From assembly GCA_947440735.1 (NCBI GenBank), contig CANESA010000033.1:1-6463 (forward strand): a stretch of DNA of 6,463 bases, read 5' to 3'. Positions 1 to 5,957 of this stretch are shown piece after piece (the first letter of the stretch is position 1; each line of letters begins with the position of its first letter). Made by a program: the position numbers and the translations under genes. The notes beneath the pieces are model-generated. The model was given only the letters and a program-made list of their open reading frames with translations. It was not told the DNA's origin and searched no databases. This DNA is from Candidatus Nanopelagicaceae bacterium (GTDB taxonomy: Bacteria; Actinomycetota; Actinomycetes; Nanopelagicales; Nanopelagicaceae).

Positions 1-37
1 ATATTTTTGCGGCGAACCCCAAACTGAAAAGATACAC

Positions 38-1633
38 ATGACCGAAAAAGAACCTGTCCGTTCCAGCAGTCCTGAGCTCACAGCGATGACCCTTCCTAAG
101 TTAAAGGAAGTTGCCTCACAACTTGGCATCGAAGGCGCAGCGAAGATGAAGAAAGACCAGCTCGCTGAGGCGATCGCTGATTTGCAGGCAAGTAACCGTG
201 AAGCAGCAAAGGCTGAGCGCGAAGCTCGCCGCGAAGCTCGCAACGCTAAGCGAAGCGCTGGACGCGATAACAACAATAATTCCTCAGATGATTCCTCTGA
301 TGATTCAGAGAACGATGAACAAGGCGAGAGCGATTCATCAGATAATTCAAACGAAGGAAACGATCGCAGTGATCGTGGAGATCGTAATGATCGCGGCCGT
401 GGTCGTGATCGCAATCGTGGCCGTGACCGCAATCGCGATCGCAACCGTGACCGTGGACCACGCGAAGAGCGTGAGCCTGTCATCGGTGAAGACGATGTTC
501 TTGTTCCAGTCGGTGGTCTTGTCGACATCATGGATAACTTCTCATTTATTCGTACCGGTGGCTACCTTCCAGGACCTAACGATGTCTATGTTTCACAGAG
601 CCAAGTTCGTAAATATGGACTTCGCAAGGGTGATGTTGTTACTGGTCAAGTACGTCAGCTTCGTGAAGGCGAGCAGCGTCAAAAGTACAATCCACTTATT
701 ACTTTGGAAACAATTAATGGCGTTACACCTGAAGAGGCTAAAGGCCGCGTTGAATTCGGAAAGCTTGTTCCTCTCTATCCGCAAGAGCGTCTTCGCTTAG
801 AGACAGAACCAAATATTCTCACTACTCGCGTTATTGATCTGATCGCACCTATTGGTAAGGGCCAGCGCGGACTTATTGTTTCACCACCTAAGGCTGGTAA
901 GACAATGGTCTTGCAGGCAATTGCGAATGCGATCACAACAAATAACCCTGAGTGTCACTTGATGGTTGTTTTGGTTGATGAACGTCCAGAAGAAGTAACA
1001 GATATGCAGCGCAGCGTGAAGGGTGAAGTTATTGCTTCAACTTTCGACCGCCCAGCAGATGATCACACCACAATTGCAGAGCTTGCAATCGAACGCGCAA
1101 AGCGTTTAGTTGAGCTCGGCCATGATGTTGTTGTTCTCCTTGATTCGATAACTCGTCTTGGTCGCGCATATAACATCGCAGCCCCTGCATCAGGTCGAAT
1201 CCTTTCTGGTGGTGTTGATTCAGCAGCGCTCTATCCTCCAAAGAAGTTCTTCGGAGCTGCTCGTAATATTGAAGATGGCGGTTCACTCACCATCTTGGCA
1301 ACAGCCCTTGTTGATACAGGCTCTCGCATGGATGAAGTGATCTTCGAAGAGTTCAAGGGAACTGGAAATATGGAGCTCATCCTTGATCGCAGATTGGCTG
1401 ATAAGCGAATATTCCCAGCGGTAAACGTTGTTGCATCCGGTACTCGTAAAGAAGAAATTCTTATGGGAACAGAAGAGCTCAATATTGTCTGGAAACTTCG
1501 CCGCGTACTTCACGCACTTGAGCCACAGGCAGCGCTTGAACTTCTCTTGGAGAAGATGAAGGGCACCAAGTCCAACGTTGAATTCTTAATGCAGATTCAG
1601 AAGACTACGTCAGGGCCAGACGACTCCAAGTAA
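38..1633 (+). CDS. rho: Transcription termination factor Rho
   Basis: ATP-dependent hexameric RNA helicase that binds nascent RNA and releases RNA polymerase. Of 531 residues, about 14-50 form the SAP-like Rho N-terminal domain ([13 protein letters not shown]). Residues 51-147 are a low-complexity charged insertion, first Ser/Asp/Glu/Asn-rich, then Arg/Asp/Asn/Gly repeats. The cold-shock-like RNA-binding domain spans roughly 155-225 ([21 protein letters not shown]). The ATPase core has Walker A (SPPKAGKTM, 282-290), Walker B (VVVLLDS, 364-370), the Q-loop region ([20 protein letters not shown]) and the R-loop region ([20 protein letters not shown]). The length exceeds the roughly 420 residues of E. 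coli Rho because of the insertion, as is typical of Actinobacteria. The ATG at 38 is chosen because it gives a normal actinobacterial N terminus; only a weak purine stretch (GAAAAG) precedes it. The stop codon lies 18 bp from a convergent TetR gene. The identification is secure. Confidence 0.98.
   Translation: MTEKEPVRSSSPELTAMTLPKLKEVASQLGIEGAAKMKKDQLAEAIADLQASNREAAKAEREARREARNAKRSAGRDNNNNSSDDSSDDSENDEQGESDSSDNSNEGNDRSDRGDRNDRGRGRDRNRGRDRNRDRNRDRGPREEREPVIGEDDVLVPVGGLVDIMDNFSFIRTGGYLPGPNDVYVSQSQVRKYGLRKGDVVTGQVRQLREGEQRQKYNPLITLETINGVTPEEAKGRVEFGKLVPLYPQERLRLETEPNILTTRVIDLIAPIGKGQRGLIVSPPKAGKTMVLQAIANAITTNNPECHLMVVLVDERPEEVTDMQRSVKGEVIASTFDRPADDHTTIAELAIERAKRLVELGHDVVVLLDSITRLGRAYNIAAPASGRILSGGVDSAALYPPKKFFGAARNIEDGGSLTILATALVDTGSRMDEVIFEEFKGTGNMELILDRRLADKRIFPAVNVVASGTRKEEILMGTEELNIVWKLRRVLHALEPQAALELLLEKMKGTKSNVEFLMQIQKTTSGPDDSK
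362..457 (+). repeat. Arg/Asp/Asn/Gly low-complexity repeat inside rho
   Basis: An imperfect in-frame run of CGT/CGC, GAT/GAC, AAT/AAC and GGT/GGC codons encodes residues 109-140 of Rho, with motifs such as [19 protein letters not shown]. It forms the basic half of the disordered insertion. The preceding acidic half (about residues 78-107, Asn/Ser/Asp/Glu-rich) makes the insertion bipolar in charge. In other actinobacterial Rho proteins the comparable region adds RNA binding; that role here is inferred. Confidence 0.85.
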
Positions 1634-1638
1634 ATTGT

Positions 1639-1652
1639 GAAGCAACAGCTTC
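1639..1652. terminator. Small hairpin in the rho/TetR convergent gap (weak terminator candidate)
   Basis: GAAGC (1639-1643) and GCTTC (1648-1652) form a perfect 5-bp stem with a 4-base loop, overlapping the last base of the TetR stop codon. Read on the minus strand it is followed by ACAATTT, a poor U-tract; on the plus strand there is no T-run. It is the only symmetrical element in the 18-bp gap between the two convergent genes. The stem is short, so a termination role is weak; overlapping or Rho-dependent termination is equally possible. Confidence 0.25.
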
Positions 1653-2254
1653 TATGGAACGAAGACTTCCTTAATCACACGATTAACTAGGTCCAAGTAA
1701 GCATCGTTATTGACTGGATTTTCGCTCAAGTCGTCTACGATCTTTCCAAGAGTCCATGCCTGCATCAAGACTGCAAGTGCGTGGGAATCAATCTCTAGGT
1801 TACATAATTTTCGTGATTGAGCGTCTTGGATCAGCTGCGCGAGAGCATCAGTTAATCGTTGTTGTTCTGCCTGGAGCAGCACAGACATGCGCGGACTCGT
1901 AATTGCTCGACCAATAGTGAGCGCACGTTCCTGACGAGCACGCTTCATCCCCTCACCTTGTGTAATTGCAGATAATTGCGAAAGTCCAAGGTAGAACTCT
2001 TCACCAGTCTTTGCAGTTGATAGCAGTGATTGCAGGGCTGCGATATTGGTATCTACATAACGCGCATACCTCACAATCATCGCACCTTCTAGAAGATGAT
2101 AGATATCTTCAAAGTGGTGATAGAGAGAGCCTTTAGAGATACCCGAACGATCAAGAACCATCTCGACAGTGATTTCATCGAAGCGGTACTTATCTAAGAG
2201 GTCAGCGGCACACTCAATCAGCGAGGACTTGGTCGGGTGGGTCGTTTTGGGCAT
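1652..2254 (-). CDS. TetR/AcrR-family transcriptional regulator
   Basis: A 200-residue DNA-binding repressor-type protein. The N-terminal TetR_N domain is clear: a first helix (SSLIECAADLLDKYRFDEIT, 10-29), then a helix-turn-helix at about 30-48 with VLDRSGISKGSLYHHFED, the family's most conserved stretch. The C-terminal helices (about 55-200) form the ligand-binding and dimer domain, too variable to predict a ligand. The frame is open to an ATG at 2311, but the ATG at 2254 (MPKTTHPTKS) gives a normal TetR N terminus a few residues before helix 1, and the extra 19 residues look non-conserved. No good Shine-Dalgarno precedes either start. The gene is convergent with rho and divergent from the exported small protein at 2427, so it may control that gene, itself, or both. 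The target is inferred from position only. Confidence 0.93.
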   Translation of the reverse strand: MPKTTHPTKSSLIECAADLLDKYRFDEITVEMVLDRSGISKGSLYHHFEDIYHLLEGAMIVRYARYVDTNIAALQSLLSTAKTGEEFYLGLSQLSAITQGEGMKRARQERALTIGRAITSPRMSVLLQAEQQRLTDALAQLIQDAQSRKLCNLEIDSHALAVLMQAWTLGKIVDDLSENPVNNDAYLDLVNRVIKEVFVP

Positions 2255-2308
2255 AGCCGTATTGTGGCCAAAAGCGCGCCAAATCTCACTATGAAACCCC
2301 GCACTGAG

Positions 2309-2345
2309 CATGTGATCCGCGTAGAAATCAATGAGTTTTCACATG
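2309..2345. promoter_or_regulatory. Inverted repeat in the TetR/exported-protein divergent spacer (possible operator)
   Basis: CATGTGA (2309-2315) is matched by its exact reverse complement TCACATG (2339-2345), separated by 23 bases, so the half-site centres are 30 bp apart, close to three helical turns. It lies in the 172-bp spacer (2255-2426) between the divergent TetR and exported-protein genes, where a TetR operator would be expected. Most TetR operators are compact palindromes of about 15-30 bp, so this wider layout is only suggestive, and a 7-bp repeat can occur by chance. I found no convincing -35/-10 pair here for either gene. Confidence 0.25.
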
Positions 2346-2413
2346 GACATCACAAAGTCAGGGTTCATTCTCTTCCCAGAGGCAGCGCAGAGTGCGCAGA
2401 GCCGGTATTGATT

Positions 2414-2420
2414 GAAGGAG
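2414..2420 (+). promoter_or_regulatory. Shine-Dalgarno of the exported small protein
   Basis: GAAGGAG lies 6 bases upstream of the ATG at 2427. It is one of the best ribosome binding sites in the window and supports both the reality of this gene and its start. Confidence 0.8.
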
Positions 2421-2426
2421 TAGGAA

Positions 2427-2864
2427 ATGATTTCAATAAAGAAGGTTGGCGCAATTACCGCCCTCGCACTTGCACTATCAATCCCAGGAGCAGTTGCAGC
2501 TGAAACCACAACTGCGACGGTTCCTCTCAACACTCTGACTGCCCGTGAGCAGGCAGTTATTAACTTCCAGAATTCAATTACTGCATTTCGAACAGCACTG
2601 GCTGCACGTCAAGCTGCGATCCGTCCACTTGCTGATGCGCATCAAGCAGCGATCACTGCTGCAAATACAGCATTCACAACAGCGATTGCGTCAGTAACAA
2701 CACAAGAAGGTCGTGATGCTCTCGTTACAACTCGCAAGAATGCGATCACAGCAGCACACACAACTTTCAAGGCAGCGGTAGATGCACTCGGTGCAAAGCC
2801 AACGAAGCCAACAAAGCCTGCAAAGCCAGGCAAGGCTGAGACGGCTCCGAAGAGCGGCAACTAA
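2427..2864 (+). CDS. Exported alanine-rich helical protein with Lys-Pro repeat tail, function unknown
   Basis: A 145-residue protein that I cannot assign to a named family. Residues 1-25 are a Sec-type signal peptide: a short basic start (MISIKK), a hydrophobic core (VGAITALALALSIPG) and small residues at the likely cleavage site (AVAA before Glu26). There is no lipobox cysteine, so it should be a soluble secreted or wall-associated protein. Residues about 38-121 are Ala/Thr-rich and strongly helix-forming, likely one or two long amphipathic helices. The C terminus (124-145) is a Lys/Pro tail with KPTKPTKPAKPGK, a form often seen in unstructured linkers. There are no cysteines and no transmembrane segment after the signal. 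A strong Shine-Dalgarno supports the start. It is divergent from the TetR gene and followed by the rpmE leader with no clear terminator between. A binding or structural role is possible but not shown. Confidence 0.85.
   Translation: MISIKKVGAITALALALSIPGAVAAETTTATVPLNTLTAREQAVINFQNSITAFRTALAARQAAIRPLADAHQAAITAANTAFTTAIASVTTQEGRDALVTTRKNAITAAHTTFKAAVDALGAKPTKPTKPAKPGKAETAPKSGN
2796..2834 (+). repeat. Nine-base tandem repeat encoding Lys-Pro-Thr/Ala/Gly
   Basis: Four imperfect 9-base units (AAG-CCA-ACG, AAG-CCA-ACA, AAG-CCT-GCA, AAG-CCA-GGC) followed by a final AAG encode KPT-KPT-KPA-KPG-K at residues 124-136 of the exported protein. The in-frame unit could expand or contract without breaking the reading frame. 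Confidence 0.8.
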
Positions 2865-2887
2865 GCCCAGCGATTTTCCGGGCTGGA

Positions 2888-2943
2888 TCGGCTCTTTCCC
2901 GCATAGAGATTTCATCGATTTCTCAGGTGCGGGGGAGAGCCGA
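2888..2943 (+). other. Long hairpin, 16-bp stem, in the rpmE leader
   Basis: Positions 2888-2903 pair with 2928-2943 without a gap: 14 Watson-Crick pairs and two adjacent G-U wobbles. The 24-base loop contains GAGA (2906-2909) and TCTC (2921-2924), which can add an inner stem. The downstream bases are TACTCTTTCCCCC rather than a T-run, so this is not a canonical intrinsic terminator. The stem being intact and allowing G-U on this strand favours an RNA structure transcribed toward rpmE. Confidence 0.75.
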
Positions 2944-2969
2944 TACTCTTTCCCCCTAGCAATCGAATA

Positions 2970-3004
2970 CTTGGTTCACCTGGCCGAAAGGCGCGGGACC
3001 CAAG
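2970..3004 (+). other. GNRA-capped hairpin just upstream of the rpmE Shine-Dalgarno
   Basis: CTTGG (2970-2974) pairs with CCAAG (3000-3004), and GCC-GAAA-GGC (2983-2992) forms the apical stem with a GNRA tetraloop. Between them CCTG (2979-2982) can pair with CGGG (2994-2997) with one wobble and small bulges. It ends 6 bases before the AGAGG ribosome binding site, a good place for a protein-bound or translation-controlling element. Confidence 0.6.
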
Positions 3005-3022
3005 TCGAACAGAGGAAAAACA

Positions 3023-3238
3023 ATGAAGCCAGAGATCCACCCAGAATATAAAGAGACCCAAGTAACTTGTGGTTGCGGTGAAAAGTTTGTAACCCGCTCA
3101 ACAGTTGCAAGCGGTTCAATCTACGTTGAAGTGTGTTCAGTATGCCATCCGTTCTACACCGGAAAGCAGCGCATCCTCGATACTGGTGGACGCGTAGCTA
3201 AGTTCGAAGAGCGTTTCGGTAAGAAGACAGCTAACTAG
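3023..3238 (+). CDS. rpmE: 50S ribosomal protein L31, zinc-binding type
   Basis: A 71-residue large-subunit protein that helps bridge the 50S and 30S subunits. The N terminus MKPEIHPEY is the family hallmark. Four cysteines at 16, 18, 38 and 41 (CGC and CSVC) form the zinc site, so this is the zinc-containing 'C+' form rather than the zinc-free paralog induced under zinc limitation. The C terminus ([20 protein letters not shown]) is also typical. The length is normal. The start is the ATG at 3023, 7 bases after AGAGG. It is preceded by a structured leader and followed within 10 bases by an intrinsic terminator. In relatives it lies directly after rho; here a TetR gene and an exported-protein gene intervene. 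Confidence 0.97.
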   Translation: MKPEIHPEYKETQVTCGCGEKFVTRSTVASGSIYVEVCSVCHPFYTGKQRILDTGGRVAKFEERFGKKTAN

Positions 3239-3247
3239 CTTTTTACT

Positions 3248-3295
3248 AAGACCGCCCCGCTGGCCATTGTGGCTTGCGGAGCGGTCTTTTTATTT
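3248..3295 (+). terminator. Intrinsic terminator after rpmE
   Basis: AAGACCGCCCCGC (3248-3260) pairs with GCGGAGCGGTCTT (3276-3288) with a single C-A mismatch. The loop carries a second small stem, GCCA/TGGC (3263-3266/3270-3273). A T-rich run (TTTTTATTT, to 3295) follows at once. This is a strong Rho-independent terminator starting 9 bases after the rpmE stop. It implies that prfA has its own promoter in 3296-3332 or relies on read-through. Confidence 0.92.
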
Positions 3296-3332
3296 ACCGG
3301 CGTACCAAATTTCTCTACCTCTTATCTACAGC

Positions 3333-3340
3333 GAAAGGAG
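3333..3340 (+). promoter_or_regulatory. Shine-Dalgarno that fixes the prfA start
   Basis: GAAAGGAG sits 6 bases before the ATG at 3347. The reading frame is open further upstream to an ATG at 3269, but that codon lies inside the terminator loop. This site therefore decides in favour of 3347. Confidence 0.88.
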
Positions 3341-3346
3341 TCAGTA

Positions 3347-4429
3347 ATGAGTAGTGATCGCTTTGCATCGGCACATGAAATGGTCCGTGAATATCAAGAA
3401 CTCGAACAACTTATGGCTGACCCGTCGATCCACGAAGATCAAGGCAAGGCTCGCCAACTCGGCCGCCGTTATGCCCAACTTGGTCCAGTCGTTGCAGGAT
3501 TTAATGAGTGGAAAGCTGCTGCTGATGATTTAGAGGCTGCTAAAGAGATGGCGCTCGAAGATCCTGATTTCGCTTCGGAAATCCCAGCTCTAGAAGAAAC
3601 TGTTGAACGTACCGCAACTCGACTCGAAGAGTTATTGCTTCCTCGGGATCCTAATGATGATCGCGATGTGATTATCGAAGTCAAGGCCGGAGCAGGTGGA
3701 GATGAATCCGCACTCTTTGCTGGAGATCTTGTTCGTATGTATCAGCGCTATGCAGAAAAGCGTGGATGGAAAATTGAAATTATCGATATGACTGAGTCAG
3801 ATCTTGGTGGGTATAAAGATATTTCTATGGCTGTTAAATCAAAGGGAACACCTGAGCCAGGAACTACACCTTATGCACGACTAAAATTTGAAGGTGGAGT
3901 GCACCGCGTGCAGCGTGTTCCAGAGACTGAAAGCCAGGGACGAATTCATACATCTGCTGCAGGTGTATTAGTACTTCCAGAAGCTGAAGAAGTAGATGTT
4001 GAGTTGGATATGAATGATGTGCGCGTCGATGTCTATCGTTCATCAGGCCCTGGTGGTCAATCTGTAAATACAACTGACTCTGCAGTCCGCCTTACCCACG
4101 TGCCTACCGGCATCGTTGTTTCGTGTCAGAACGAAAAGTCTCAGCTTCAGAATAAAGAATCTGCGCTCCGTATTCTTCGTGCCCGCCTCTTGGCAGATGC
4201 GCAGGAGAAGGCTGAGGCGATAGCGATGGCAGAGCGTAAGAGCCAGGTACGAACAGTGGATCGCTCTGAGCGTATCCGTACCTATAACTATCCAGAGAAC
4301 CGCTTGAGTGATCATCGCGTCAATTACAAATCAAATAATTTAGATTCAGTTCTCAATGGAGAGCTCGATGATGTCATCCAAGCACTTCTTGATGCCGATA
4401 AAGCTGCAAAGCTTGCATCAACGGAGTAA
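3347..4429 (+). CDS. prfA: Peptide chain release factor 1 (RF1)
   Basis: A 360-residue class I release factor that recognises UAA and UAG and triggers peptide release on the ribosome; the length is normal for RF1. An N-terminal helical domain (about 1-100) is followed by AGAGGDES (114-121). The actinobacterial stretch [19 protein letters not shown] leads into [19 protein letters not shown], which carries the stop-codon-reading tripeptide Pro-X-Thr at 192-194. The residue X is Glu, where Ala or Val is usual. The catalytic GGQ is at 236-238 within [11 protein letters not shown], and its glutamine is the methylation target of PrmC, encoded 12 bases downstream. The C-terminal [16 protein letters not shown] motif is also present. 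The start at 3347 is set by GAAAGGAG; the 26 extra upstream codons overlap a terminator and look non-coding. Confidence 0.98.
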   Translation: MSSDRFASAHEMVREYQELEQLMADPSIHEDQGKARQLGRRYAQLGPVVAGFNEWKAAADDLEAAKEMALEDPDFASEIPALEETVERTATRLEELLLPRDPNDDRDVIIEVKAGAGGDESALFAGDLVRMYQRYAEKRGWKIEIIDMTESDLGGYKDISMAVKSKGTPEPGTTPYARLKFEGGVHRVQRVPETESQGRIHTSAAGVLVLPEAEEVDVELDMNDVRVDVYRSSGPGGQSVNTTDSAVRLTHVPTGIVVSCQNEKSQLQNKESALRILRARLLADAQEKAEAIAMAERKSQVRTVDRSERIRTYNYPENRLSDHRVNYKSNNLDSVLNGELDDVIQALLDADKAAKLASTE

Positions 4430-4441
4430 TGTCTAGCAATC

Positions 4442-5302
4442 ATGAACTTTAAAGAATTCTTGGCAGCGGGCAAGGAACAATTGAGCGCTGTAGGAATTGA
4501 TCCACTCGATGCCGAACACCTGATGGCATATGTCTTAGGAATTTCTCGGATAGATCTGCATAACCCAGTTATTGTCGAAGATCGACTTGCTGGATTTGAA
4601 GATATGACAATTGTGGAAGAAACCTTTTGGAAGCTTCTGGATGCACGTGCTGCCCACCAACCCTTGCAGTATCTGACAGGCGTTGCCTACTTTCGCTACC
4701 TCGATATTCAAGTGGGGCCAGGTGTACTAGTGCCTCGCCCTGAGTCAGAGCTGCTTGTGCAAGCAGTGTTAGACCATTGTGAAAATAACAGTGAAAAGCT
4801 TCCAGGAATTATTAGCGTCGTAGATCTTGGATCAGGTTCTGGAGCACTGGCTCTTGCTATCTCTACTGAGAATCCTCGTACGCGAGTCATCGCTGTCGAG
4901 AAAGATCCCGCAGCTATTGAGTGGTTGAAGAAGAATGTCTCTCAGATCAACGAACAAGTGCGGATTGTAGAAAGTGATGTTGTTGATGCGCTCGAAGGCG
5001 TGACATGTGATGTAGTGATCGCAAATCCTCCTTACGTTCCAGATAGTCAAGAGTTGCCCCGTGATGTTGCAGACCATGAGCCTGCTGTCGCACTCTTTGG
5101 CGGACCTACTGGACTTGATATCCCTGGACGTTTTATTGATACGGCGGCGCGATTGCTTAAACCAGGCGGATTCTTTGCACTTGAACATACTGAAGATCAA
5201 GGACCAGCGCTGAAGGACTTACTAGCTGAGAACTTTACAGATATTGTGTGCCACCTAGATCTCACAGCAAGGCCGCGATATACAACAGCGGTGAGAAAGT
5301 AG
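4442..5302 (+). CDS. prmC: Release factor glutamine methyltransferase
   Basis: Transfers a methyl group from S-adenosylmethionine to the glutamine of the GGQ motif in RF1 and RF2, raising release efficiency. Of 286 residues, the N-terminal helical domain (about 1-85) ends in HQPLQYLTG (72-80), followed by VLVPRPESE (96-103). The SAM-binding motif I is VVDLGSGSGALALAI (126-140), and an acidic residue in AVEKDP (151-156) likely contacts the ribose. The diagnostic catalytic motif NPPYVP is at 195-200, then HEPAVALFGGPTGLD. It follows prfA by 12 bases. The nearest ribosome-binding sequence, CGGAG (4422-4426), is 15 bases from the ATG, so initiation may depend on translation arriving from prfA. 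Motifs and neighbour agree fully on function. Confidence 0.97.
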   Translation: MNFKEFLAAGKEQLSAVGIDPLDAEHLMAYVLGISRIDLHNPVIVEDRLAGFEDMTIVEETFWKLLDARAAHQPLQYLTGVAYFRYLDIQVGPGVLVPRPESELLVQAVLDHCENNSEKLPGIISVVDLGSGSGALALAISTENPRTRVIAVEKDPAAIEWLKKNVSQINEQVRIVESDVVDALEGVTCDVVIANPPYVPDSQELPRDVADHEPAVALFGGPTGLDIPGRFIDTAARLLKPGGFFALEHTEDQGPALKDLLAENFTDIVCHLDLTARPRYTTAVRK

Positions 5303-5306
5303 GAGA
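5301..5306 (+). promoter_or_regulatory. Shine-Dalgarno supporting the GTG start at 5310
   Basis: AGGAGA overlaps the prmC stop codon and lies 3 bases before the GTG at 5310. The overlap indicates translational coupling between prmC and the next gene. Confidence 0.65.
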
Positions 5307-5309
5307 ACT

Positions 5310-5954
5310 GTGGCAACGCAAGTGGTCTTCGATCCATCGAATCCAGGTGAGCACGTTGGCATTGCTGCAAAGTGCATCAGAGATGGATTTGTCATCATCA
5401 CTCCACATGAAAATGGATATGTATATCTCTGTGATGCATTTAGCGACGATTCAGTGCGTGCGATGCATGTGCTGCGCGGTGACGCGCTCGGTGTGGCTGC
5501 ACAAGTTCTTATTGCAAGTCACGTACAGGTTGAAGGACTCGCGCGAGACATTACAGAAGATGCGCGTGCACTGATGAAAGCTTTCTGGCCTGGAGCACTA
5601 TCTCTCACACTGCGCCCACAACTTGGACTCAATTGGGATTTAGGTGATGCGGGGCAACTCGATCGTGTCAGCATCCGCATGCCGAGCCATGAATTCTTGC
5701 AAGCGTTGATTGTAGAGACGGGCCCACTTGCTGTTGCTAGTGCATCGATGGCAGGACACGATCCGATGCTTGAGATTTCACAACTCAACCTCCAGGGCCA
5801 CGAAGTAGCTCTGGTCATTGACTCTGGAGTCATTACTCCTGTGCAGAGATCGAGCCAGGTGGAGATTGAACTGACCGAGACTCGTCTAGTGCGCGAGGGA
5901 GCAATCTCACAGAGTGAAATCCAGAAAGTCATACCCGCACTAGTTATCTCTTAA
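5310..5954 (+). CDS. YrdC/Sua5-family protein with degenerate active site
   Basis: A 214-residue protein with a GTG start, 7 bases after prmC. Position and length match tsaC/sua5 (threonylcarbamoyl-AMP synthase, first step of the tRNA t6A modification), which follows prmC in many Actinobacteria. The fold is recognisable: [16 protein letters not shown], then [23 protein letters not shown] (81-103), WDLGDAG (109-115), [13 protein letters not shown], and LVREGAIS (193-200). The substrate-binding motifs are not: where the family has PTDTVYG-type residues this protein has PHENGYVY (32-39). The Lys-X-Arg region after it is replaced by HVLRGDALG, and the Ser-Ala-Asn motif reads ASASMAG (143-149). 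The frame is intact and the alignment needs almost no gaps, so these look like substitutions, not a frameshift. It may have lost synthase activity or taken another role. I give no gene symbol because enzymatic function is doubtful. Confidence 0.85.
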   Translation: MATQVVFDPSNPGEHVGIAAKCIRDGFVIITPHENGYVYLCDAFSDDSVRAMHVLRGDALGVAAQVLIASHVQVEGLARDITEDARALMKAFWPGALSLTLRPQLGLNWDLGDAGQLDRVSIRMPSHEFLQALIVETGPLAVASASMAGHDPMLEISQLNLQGHEVALVIDSGVITPVQRSSQVEIELTETRLVREGAISQSEIQKVIPALVIS

Positions 5955-5957
5955 GGC

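Larger units (their letters stand above)
2867..3015 (+). promoter_or_regulatory. Structured 5' leader of rpmE (candidate L31 autoregulatory leader)
   Basis: Nearly all of the 158-base space before rpmE can fold. In order: a small stem CCAGC (2867-2871)/GCTGG (2882-2886); a 16-bp hairpin (2888-2943); a pyrimidine tract (2946-2956) that can compete for the right arm of that hairpin; a hairpin closed by a GAAA tetraloop (2970-3004); then the Shine-Dalgarno AGAGG (3011-3015), 7 bases before the ATG. Ribosomal-protein leaders for L31, including actinobacterial ones, are known from comparative genomics, and this sits exactly where one would be. I cannot match it to a covariance model here. The first hairpin could alternatively be the 3' end of the upstream mRNA, but it lacks a T-run. 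Confidence 0.55.

Noticed and set aside
198..800. Long alternative-frame ORFs across the rho insertion, on both strands
   Set aside because: They are shadows created by the repetitive Arg/Asp codons of rho; the translations are low-complexity and have no ribosome binding site or family match.
2263..2283. GCCAAA direct repeat (GCCAAAAGCGCGCCAAA) near the TetR start as an operator
   Set aside because: It is a direct rather than inverted repeat and short; TetR proteins bind palindromes, so there is no good support.
2255..2311. Longer TetR protein starting at the ATG at 2311
   Set aside because: The 19 extra residues are not TetR-like and would overlap the likely regulatory spacer; the ATG at 2254 gives the usual short lead into helix 1. 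A start at 2311 is not strictly excluded.
2888..2956. Intrinsic terminator for the exported-protein gene
   Set aside because: The stem is strong, but the downstream sequence is C-rich (TACTCTTTCCCCC), not a T-run, so it fits a leader structure better.
2949..3010. c-di-AMP (ydaO-type) riboswitch, prompted by CCGAAAGG followed by CGGGACCC
   Set aside because: Only this short resemblance is present; the remaining conserved halves of that riboswitch are absent and the ribosome binding site follows almost at once. The elements are explained by a simple GAAA-capped hairpin.
3269..3346. N-terminal extension of RF1 from an ATG at 3269
   Set aside because: The codon lies in the loop of the rpmE terminator, has no ribosome binding site, and the added residues do not resemble RF1; GAAAGGAG before 3347 marks the real start.
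4429..4452. Tiny ORF (7 codons) starting in the prfA stop region and overlapping the prmC start
   Set aside because: CGGAG is only 2 bases from this ATG, the product has no features, and such overlaps arise by chance; it could affect coupling but I cannot support it as a gene.
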